This document shows positions 7,162 to 11,185 of a stretch of 11,185 nt of DNA, piece after piece; within the stretch, counting starts at the first letter, position 1; each line of letters begins with the position of its first letter. A program made the translations under genes and the position numbers. The stretch covers positions 1 to 11,185 of the forward strand of contig JACQRQ010000069.1 in the NCBI GenBank assembly GCA_016206405.1. The letters run 5' to 3'. This DNA comes from Elusimicrobiota bacterium. GTDB taxonomy: Bacteria > Elusimicrobiota > Elusimicrobia > O2-12-FULL-59-9. Below the pieces are notes generated by a model, which had not been told where the DNA came from, did no database searches, and saw only the letters and a program-made list of their open reading frames with translations.

Positions 7162-7190
7162 ATTATACCTTCTGCCCCGGAACGGGTCAA
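7162..7190 (-). promoter_or_regulatory. Strong sigma-70-type promoter of greA
   Basis: On the minus strand TTGACC (7185-7190, five of six) is separated by exactly 17 nt from TATAAT (7162-7167, full consensus). Predicted start is near 7155, giving a leader of about 33 nt with a GGAGG site. The -35 box overlaps the cinA stop codon (7187-7189). Confidence 0.88.
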
Positions 7191-8485
7191 CTTTCCGGCC
7201 GCCGCGGGGCGCCGTGTTCGCGCCGGAGCAGTTCCCGCCTCAATAGATTAAAAGCCGCGCTGACGGCGCGCTCTTTGACGACGCGCCTTTCGCCCGGAAA
7301 AACGCTCTTTTGGACGCACACCGTCCCGTTGGGGCGGGACAGGGCCACGTAGGCAAGCCCCGCGGGTTTCCGGGAACTCGCGCCGCCGGGCCCGGCGATG
7401 CCCGTGATGGCCACGGCATAGTCCGTCCCGAACGCGCGTTGGGCGCCCCGCGCCATCTCGGCGGCGCACCGGCGGGAAACCGCCCCATGGCGCGCCAGCG
7501 TGGCCGCGCGCACGCGCAACTCCCGCCGCTTGGCTTCGTTCGAATAGGCGACGACGGATCCCAAGAAGTACTTCGAGCTGCCAGGCACGTCCGTCAGGCG
7601 GTCGGTGAATAGGCCGCCGGTGCAGGACTCGGCCGCCGACAAGCTGGCCCCGCGCTTTCGCAGCAGCGCGCCCACCGCCGACTCCAGAGTCTTCGGGCCC
7701 TGCGCGACAAGGTAGGAGCCCAGAGATTTTGCGATGGCGCGCTGCGCCCGCATCAGACGGCGCCGCAGGCGGCGGCGGTCGGGCGCCTGCGCGAAAACGT
7801 GTATGTCCACTTTGGCGATGGATCCCAGGATGGTAAATTCCAGTCCGTCTCCGGCGGCGGCGGCGATCTTCGCCAATTTTTCGCCGGCGGCCGACTCCGT
7901 GACTCCGGCCAGGTGAAAAACTTTTTTTCCCCGCGCGCGCCCGGCGGGATAACGGCGGCGGATGGCCGCCACGACTTGATTTTCCAGAATCGGGGCCAGC
8001 TCGCGCAAAGGGCCAGGGAGCAGAAAAACCAATTTCGCGGGGACGCCCGGCGATTTGATTTGAACGAACTGCGCCGGCGCGGAACCTCGCTTGTTGTCGA
8101 ACACCCGGGCGGTCTTGAGGATGCGCGCCTCTTTTTTGTTTTCGGGACCCGCGCGCAGCCGGTAGCGGCGAAACTTCGCTCTGATTTTCCGATATTCCCC
8201 GGGCCGGAACCGCAGCGGAATGCGCAGCGCTTGCGAAAGAGCCTCGGCGGTGAGGTCGTCGAAGGTCGGGCCCAGGCCCCCGGTGGAGATCACGACGTCG
8301 GAGATTTTAAGGCTCGCCTTGAAAGCGCCGCGTATCTGCGGCAGGCGGTCGGGAACGGTGACTTGATCGCTCAAAAAAAAGCCGCCGCTCTCCAGCGCTT
8401 CGGCGATGTGGGGCACGTGGGTGTTGAGCTGTCCCCGGAGCAATTCCGTGCCGACGCAGAGCAAGGTTATCTTGACTTCGCCCAT
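7187..8485 (-). CDS. cinA: CinA family protein (MoCF-like domain plus NMN amidohydrolase domain)
   Basis: CinA-family proteins recycle pyridine nucleotides: the C-terminal PncC domain deamidates nicotinamide mononucleotide, and the N-terminal domain (COG1058, molybdopterin-binding-like fold) is linked to ADP-ribose pyrophosphatase activity. This copy has 432 residues. The N-terminal domain shows CVGTELLRGQLNTHVPHIAEAL (about 10-31) and STGGLGPTFDDLTAEAL. The C-terminal domain shows AESCTGG, with the presumed nucleophile Ser at about 287, then DVPGSSKYFLGSVVAYSNEAK and AITGIAGPGG. It is close to the usual full length of about 410-430. The start ATG directly follows the stop of the DUF3467 gene (TGAATG) with no ribosome site of its own, implying coupling. 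The name comes from competence-inducible genes, but nothing here indicates competence. Confidence 0.95.
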   Translation of the reverse strand: MGEVKITLLCVGTELLRGQLNTHVPHIAEALESGGFFLSDQVTVPDRLPQIRGAFKASLKISDVVISTGGLGPTFDDLTAEALSQALRIPLRFRPGEYRKIRAKFRRYRLRAGPENKKEARILKTARVFDNKRGSAPAQFVQIKSPGVPAKLVFLLPGPLRELAPILENQVVAAIRRRYPAGRARGKKVFHLAGVTESAAGEKLAKIAAAAGDGLEFTILGSIAKVDIHVFAQAPDRRRLRRRLMRAQRAIAKSLGSYLVAQGPKTLESAVGALLRKRGASLSAAESCTGGLFTDRLTDVPGSSKYFLGSVVAYSNEAKRRELRVRAATLARHGAVSRRCAAEMARGAQRAFGTDYAVAITGIAGPGGASSRKPAGLAYVALSRPNGTVCVQKSVFPGERRVVKERAVSAAFNLLRRELLRREHGAPRRPES

Positions 8486-8788
8486 TCAGTGAAAATAGCC
8501 GCCGGCCTTGGGCGGGGCGGCTTGACCCGGGGAGGCGTTTATCTCCCCGAAGCGCGCCTCGTATTTATGGAGGTTGTCCTGGACGGCGGCCGCCAGCCTC
8601 TTCATGTGGACGGGAGAGCAGACGACGCGGGCCAAGACCCGGGTCTTGGGAGCTTGGGGTTGGTGAAAATCGAAATCGATCACGAACTCGGTTTCCGAAT
8701 GCGTGATGAAGGCGAGGTTGGAGTAAGTGCCTTTGGCGGTGGCGTCGTCGATCTCAATTTGAATCTGATTTTTGGGTTCTTCCTCCAT
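8486..8788 (-). CDS. DUF3467 family protein
   Basis: This 100-residue protein has unknown function. The recognisable family pattern is IQIEID near the start, GTYSNLAFITHSETEFVIDF (about 20-39), then RVLARVVCSPVHMKRLAAAVQDNLHKYEARFGEI (about 50-83). This corresponds to DUF3467, small bacterial and archaeal proteins with no settled role. It is predicted cytoplasmic, with no membrane segment or catalytic signature visible. It has the best ribosome site in the window, AAGGAGG at 8796-8802, 7 nt before the ATG and starting within the stop codon of the response regulator. It sits between a receiver protein and cinA in one unit. Confidence 0.88.
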   Translation of the reverse strand: MEEEPKNQIQIEIDDATAKGTYSNLAFITHSETEFVIDFDFHQPQAPKTRVLARVVCSPVHMKRLAAAVQDNLHKYEARFGEINASPGQAAPPKAGGYFH

Positions 8789-8800
8789 GGCGGCTCCTCC

Positions 8801-9169
8801 TTATGCGGTCGGCAGCAACTCTTTGATGGCGGACTCCAGCAGGCCGAAATCGATAGGCTTTGCCAGCAGCCTCACTTTCGGCGATTGAGGAACCACCTGA
8901 ATCGCCTTGTCCAAGGCGACGGCCGTCACGAAAATGACGGGGATGGAGGCGGTGACCGGAGATTCCTGCAGCGTCGCGTAGGCCGTGGTCCCGTAGGCGT
9001 GGGGCATCATGATGTCGGAGATGATTAGGTCCGGCTTCCATTCCTGCGCTTTCAACGAGGCTTCCACGCCGTCGTTGACGGTCACCACTTGATGTCCTCG
9101 GGACTCCAAAAAATCTTTGAGCAGATCCCGGATCTGCTCCGTATCCTCGGCAACCATGATAAGGCTCAT
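8801..9169 (-). CDS. Single-domain response regulator (CheY-like receiver)
   Basis: This is a 122-residue stand-alone receiver domain that should be switched by phosphoryl transfer from a sensor kinase. All key residues are present: the acidic pair E8/D9, phospho-acceptor D52 in PDLIISDIMMP, T82 in VIFVTA, and K104 in LLAKP. No output domain follows, so it acts through protein contacts, as CheY, Spo0F or DivK do. No histidine kinase or chemotaxis gene is in the window, so the partner is unknown. The ATG at 9169 has no Shine-Dalgarno and lies about 3 nt from the predicted transcript start; a second ATG (codon 5) is an alternative. It heads the unit with DUF3467 and cinA. Confidence 0.94.
   Translation of the reverse strand: MSLIMVAEDTEQIRDLLKDFLESRGHQVVTVNDGVEASLKAQEWKPDLIISDIMMPHAYGTTAYATLQESPVTASIPVIFVTAVALDKAIQVVPQSPKVRLLAKPIDFGLLESAIKELLPTA
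9119..9139. repeat. Perfect 9-bp-arm palindrome inside the response-regulator gene
   Basis: Arms GAGCAGATC (9119-9127, read on the plus strand) and GATCTGCTC (9131-9139) flank CCG. It covers codons 11-17 (EQIRDLL), about 33-53 nt downstream of the predicted transcript start. In RNA it would be a strong hairpin near the 5' end; in DNA it could be a repressor site. Confidence 0.8.
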
Positions 9170-9178
9170 CGCGCCGTG

Positions 9179-9187
9179 AGTATAACA
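9179..9187 (-). promoter_or_regulatory. Extended -10 promoter of the response regulator unit
   Basis: The minus strand reads TGTTATACT: TATACT at 9179-9184 with the TG of an extended -10 at 9186-9187. No good -35 is seen (TTTTCC at 17 nt), which extended -10 promoters tolerate. Predicted start is near 9172, only 3 nt before the ATG at 9169. Confidence 0.65.
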
Positions 9188-9211
9188 TATTTTGCGGCGG
9201 AGGAAAATCGC

Positions 9212-9240
9212 TTGTGCCCCAAGCGTTTTTTATATAGAAT
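9212..9240 (+). promoter_or_regulatory. Probable promoter of gmk-rpoZ-glycosylase
   Basis: TTGTGC (9212-9217, three of six), a 17-nt spacer and TAGAAT (9235-9240, five of six). Predicted start is near 9247, about 4 nt before the gmk ATG. The A/T-rich run 9225-9240 also offers TATATA or TATAGA as the -10, moving the start to about 9243-9245, so the leader length is uncertain. It diverges from the response-regulator promoter. Confidence 0.5.
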
Positions 9241-9250
9241 GGAAGGTCGA

Positions 9251-9934
9251 ATGCCGAAAAAATCCGGATTGCTTTTTATTCTTTCGGCGCCTTCTGGAGC
9301 CGGCAAGTCGACGATTTACCGCAAGCTGGCCCTGCGGAACAAAAACGTGCAATTCATGGTCACCTGCACGACCCGGCTTCCGCGAAAGGGCGAGCGGAAC
9401 GGACGCCATTATTTTTTTCTCACTACGGAGGAGTTTCAGCGCCGGATCCAGGCCGGAAGGTTCGTCGAATGGGCCCGGGTCCATGACCGCTATTACGGCA
9501 TCCCGAAGGAGCGGATGGAGGCGTCGTTGAGACAGGGCAAGACGGTGCTTTTGGCGGTCGACGTGCAGGGCGCCCAAACTCTCAAGGAAAAATACCCCGG
9601 GGCGGTGCTTTCCTTTTTGGTCCCGCCGTCCATGGCCCATCTTCGCGGGCGCTTGGAGCGGCGCAAGGAAAGCCGCGAATCGATAGAAAAGCGCCTGCAT
9701 CGGGCGGAGGCGGAACTCCTGCACGTGGTCAATTACGATTATGTCGTCGTCAACGACCGTTTGCCGCAGGCGGTGCGTCAATTTGAGGCGATTCTTACGG
9801 CCGAAAGTTTGAGGGTGTCCCGTTTCCTTCAGAACGCCCCTGAAAATTTAGCCGTCAATTGGAACGGAGGGCATGCATGGAACCGAAAGTCAAGAAAGTC
9901 GAAGATCCAAAGAGTTTACAGCCCCTCAGTTTGA
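9251..9934 (+). CDS. gmk: Guanylate kinase
   Basis: Gmk phosphorylates GMP (and dGMP) to GDP using ATP, a required step in nucleotide supply. From the ATG at 9251 the protein has 227 residues and starts MPKKSGLLFILSAPSGAGKS. The P-loop is APSGAGKS (13-20), followed by the GMP-binding segment TTRLPRKGERNGRHYFF, then VEWARVHDRYYGIP and AVDVQGAQTLK, then the lid arginines (RLERRKESRESIEKRL) and YDYVVVND. I chose 9251 because family members begin just before the P-loop and GGAAGG lies 4 nt upstream; an in-frame ATG at 9239 lies inside the promoter. The usual length is about 205, so the last 20-25 residues are extra. They arise because the frame continues 58 nt into rpoZ. Confidence 0.96.
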   Translation: MPKKSGLLFILSAPSGAGKSTIYRKLALRNKNVQFMVTCTTRLPRKGERNGRHYFFLTTEEFQRRIQAGRFVEWARVHDRYYGIPKERMEASLRQGKTVLLAVDVQGAQTLKEKYPGAVLSFLVPPSMAHLRGRLERRKESRESIEKRLHRAEAELLHVVNYDYVVVNDRLPQAVRQFEAILTAESLRVSRFLQNAPENLAVNWNGGHAWNRKSRKSKIQRVYSPSV

Positions 9935-10200
9935 AGGAGTTGATTCTCGACAAGGCCCAACATAAATACACGCTGGTGCCTTTGGCCGCCCGCTGGGCCA
10001 AAGAAATAAAAAAAAGGGAAGACCACCGCCACCTCACCAACATGGAAGTCCTGGAAGCGGCGCTCAGCGGCGTGATCACCGGCGATTTCACGTGGGACAA
10101 GCTGCCCAAGCAGGCCGATGAAAACGGCGCCGCGGCTCCTGAAGTCAAAGACGAAAAGCCCGCGGAACCCGCCGCCAAGAGCAAGAAAAAAGCGAAGTAA
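9877..10200 (+). CDS. rpoZ: RNA polymerase omega subunit
   Basis: Omega is the small subunit that wraps the beta-prime C-terminus and aids RNA polymerase assembly; it also forms part of a ppGpp site in some bacteria. The protein has 107 residues. The omega fold region is about 22-75: ILDKAQHKYTLVPLAARWAKEIKKRE, then a NMEVLEAALSGVITG helix corresponding to the family's PTVVALREI segment. A charged Ala/Lys/Glu tail follows, ending in KSKKKAK. The ATG at 9877 is supported by GGAGG at 9866-9870; a TTG at 9859 is a weaker in-frame alternative. The position directly after gmk is the classic gmk-rpoZ order and strengthens the call, since omega sequences diverge strongly. Confidence 0.88.
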   Translation: MEPKVKKVEDPKSLQPLSLKELILDKAQHKYTLVPLAARWAKEIKKREDHRHLTNMEVLEAALSGVITGDFTWDKLPKQADENGAAAPEVKDEKPAEPAAKSKKKAK

Positions 10201-10209
10201 CCCCTACCA

Positions 10210-11031
10210 GTGGTTTCGCCGACTTTGCCTGAGCCGGAAAAATCGATCGATCTCGTCCGGGAACTCAAGGCCCGCGTGGAGCTGGGGCGTGGAGAGCATT
10301 GGACATTCTCTCCCGCCGCGCATCCGGGTCCCCTGCCCCGTGTCGGAGACACGGGACGATTGGAGCCGCAGAGCGGCGTGTCGAGCGCTGCGAAGGGGCC
10401 GGCGCATTCCGCCTCCGCAACGCCTGACATCGCAGGGAATCTCGCCCGCCTGAAAGCGGAAGTGGAGCAGTGCCGCAAATGCCCACTGGGCCATCACAGG
10501 CTAAATCCGGCCTTCGGCGTGGGAGCGCCGGACGCCCGAGTGGTCTTCATCGGGGAAGGGCCGGGCTTTGACGAGGACCGCCTCGGAGAGCCTTTTGTCG
10601 GCAAGGCCGGACAGCTTTTGGATAAGATCCTTGCGTCGATAGGCTTGAGCCGCCAAACCGTCTATATCGCCAACATCGTCAAATGCCATCCGATGCGGGA
10701 TCCCGAGCATCCGGAACTGCGCGGAAACGACCGCCCTCCCGAGCCGGAAGAGATATCGGCGTGCTTGGGTTATTTGGAAAAGCAGCTTGAATGGATACGC
10801 CCCAAAATCATCGTAACCTTGGGAGCGGTCGCCGCGCGGGTGATGCTGCGCACCCAGAGCGGCGTAACCGCCTTGCGCGGCCGTTGGCAGGAGCGCCCCG
10901 TCTGGACTTTCGGGCCGCCCGTGAAGATTTTGCCGACTTACCACCCGGCCGCGCTTCTGCGCAACCCCAAACTAAAAATTGACGTCTGGGAAGATATGAA
11001 AAGCCTTAAAAAAGAGTTAGAATCCACTTAG
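10210..11031 (+). CDS. Family 4 uracil-DNA glycosylase with 4Fe-4S cluster
   Basis: The enzyme removes uracil from DNA (from cytosine deamination or misincorporation) to begin base-excision repair. It has 273 residues. Exactly four cysteines are visible: C88 and C91 (CRKC), C159 (VKCHP) and C185 (ISACLGYL), the spacing expected for the family's iron-sulfur cluster. Motif 1 is GEGPGFDEDRLGEPFVGKAGQLLD (115-138) and motif 2 is YHPAALLR (244-251). The first ~76 residues are low-complexity and hairpin-rich at the DNA level, an extension over the usual length of about 190-220. The GTG at 10210 is the first available start after the in-frame stop at 10198; no clear ribosome site precedes it, so the start is uncertain. 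It is last in the gmk-rpoZ unit. Confidence 0.93.
   Translation: MVSPTLPEPEKSIDLVRELKARVELGRGEHWTFSPAAHPGPLPRVGDTGRLEPQSGVSSAAKGPAHSASATPDIAGNLARLKAEVEQCRKCPLGHHRLNPAFGVGAPDARVVFIGEGPGFDEDRLGEPFVGKAGQLLDKILASIGLSRQTVYIANIVKCHPMRDPEHPELRGNDRPPEPEEISACLGYLEKQLEWIRPKIIVTLGAVAARVMLRTQSGVTALRGRWQERPVWTFGPPVKILPTYHPAALLRNPKLKIDVWEDMKSLKKELEST
10291..10407 (+). repeat. Palindrome-rich in-frame insert in the glycosylase gene
   Basis: Three successive perfect inverted repeats are visible: GGAGAG/CTCTCC (10291-10313), CCCGTGTC-GGA-GACACGGG (10337-10355) and GCCGC-AGA-GCGGC (10365-10377). Two blocks are identical to the coding strand of the winged-helix gene: 16 bp at 10318-10333 and 20 bp at 10388-10407. 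The reading frame stays open throughout. This looks like a dispersed palindromic element tolerated in a linker. Confidence 0.7.
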
Positions 11032-11060
11032 TGCTGCGACCGGATAATAGTGCATGTATT

Positions 11061-11160
11061 GGAGGCCCTAGCCTGAGACGATTTCAAGGCGCAACGAGCG
11101 AGCAGAGCGGTGGCTCTGTGAGCGAGGCGCAACGCAGAAATCGGCCGGGATCGGGCCTCC
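11061..11160. repeat. Inverted-repeat element downstream of the glycosylase gene
   Basis: Outer arms GGAGGCCC (11061-11068) and GGGCCTCC (11153-11160) are perfectly complementary. Inner arms CGATTTC (11079-11085) and GAAATCG (11137-11143) are also complementary. A central hairpin CAGAGC-GGTG-GCTCTG sits at 11103-11118, and a 10-bp direct repeat AGGCGCAACG lies at 11087-11096 and 11125-11134. No T-run follows, so it is not a standard terminator. It resembles a REP- or MITE-like intergenic repeat. The rest of 11032-11185 shows no gene; a CAAGGAG at 11167-11173 could be the ribosome site of a following gene beyond the edge. Confidence 0.7.
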
Positions 11161-11185
11161 CCTCTCCAAGGAGTTTCGCTGAAAA

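Noticed and set aside
7799..9028. 409-codon open frame on the plus strand
   Set aside because: It runs antisense across three well-identified genes (cinA, DUF3467, response regulator). No family features, and no promoter or ribosome site that would make it credible.
9230..9781. 183-codon open frame on the minus strand
   Set aside because: Antisense to gmk, with no recognisable domain; it would also start inside a strongly conserved region of that gene.
11043..11048. GATAAT as the -10 of a promoter after the glycosylase gene
   Set aside because: No acceptable -35 at 16-18 nt and no gene start follows within the window.
11103..11118. Hairpin as an intrinsic terminator of gmk-rpoZ-glycosylase
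   Set aside because: The stem is plausible but followed by TGAGCG with no T-run.

Overview
The window is a compact, GC-rich stretch (about 60% GC, judged by eye) of a bacterial chromosome, made almost entirely of housekeeping genes. The gene set (rpsO-pnp, accB, ftsK, greA, cinA, gmk-rpoZ, a 4Fe-4S uracil-DNA glycosylase) is bacterial. The exact arrangement does not match any of the common model organisms. A deep-branching Gram-negative phylum such as Elusimicrobiota would fit the protein style and the alanine/proline-rich linkers, but this is a weak guess. I see no IS element, CRISPR array, rRNA or tRNA.

Layout: four transcription units, three leftward and one rightward. (A) 5787 to 1, minus strand: rpsO - pnp - accB - small winged-helix gene - ftsK, where ftsK runs off the left edge a few residues before its expected end. 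(B) 7190 to 5812, minus strand: greA - alpha/beta-hydrolase lipase-like gene. (C) 9187 to 7187, minus strand: single-domain response regulator - DUF3467 gene - cinA. (D) 9212 to 11031, plus strand: gmk - rpoZ - family 4 uracil-DNA glycosylase, divergent from unit C. Genes inside units touch or overlap: ATGA at pnp/accB, TGAATG at greA/lipase and DUF3467/cinA, a 17-nt overlap at the winged-helix gene/ftsK, and a 58-nt overlap at gmk/rpoZ. This suggests strong translational coupling.

Promoters can be read directly. greA has TTGACC-17-TATAAT with a normal leader and a GGAGG ribosome site. rpsO has TTGACA-17-TAAACT and the response regulator has an extended -10 (TGTTATACT). Both of these lie so close to the start codon that the predicted transcripts begin 2-3 nt before ATG and carry no Shine-Dalgarno, so they look leaderless.

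The least ordinary material is non-core DNA. The C-terminal tail of the winged-helix protein and the N-terminal linker of the glycosylase share identical 20-bp and 16-bp blocks in the same reading frame. Both sites are rich in short perfect inverted repeats, resembling in-frame palindromic elements. A further ~100-bp inverted-repeat element follows the glycosylase gene at 11061-11160. Two transcription-unit starts also carry strong palindromes: 7143-7159 at greA and 9119-9139 inside the response-regulator gene. The leader of pnp could form a stem-loop.
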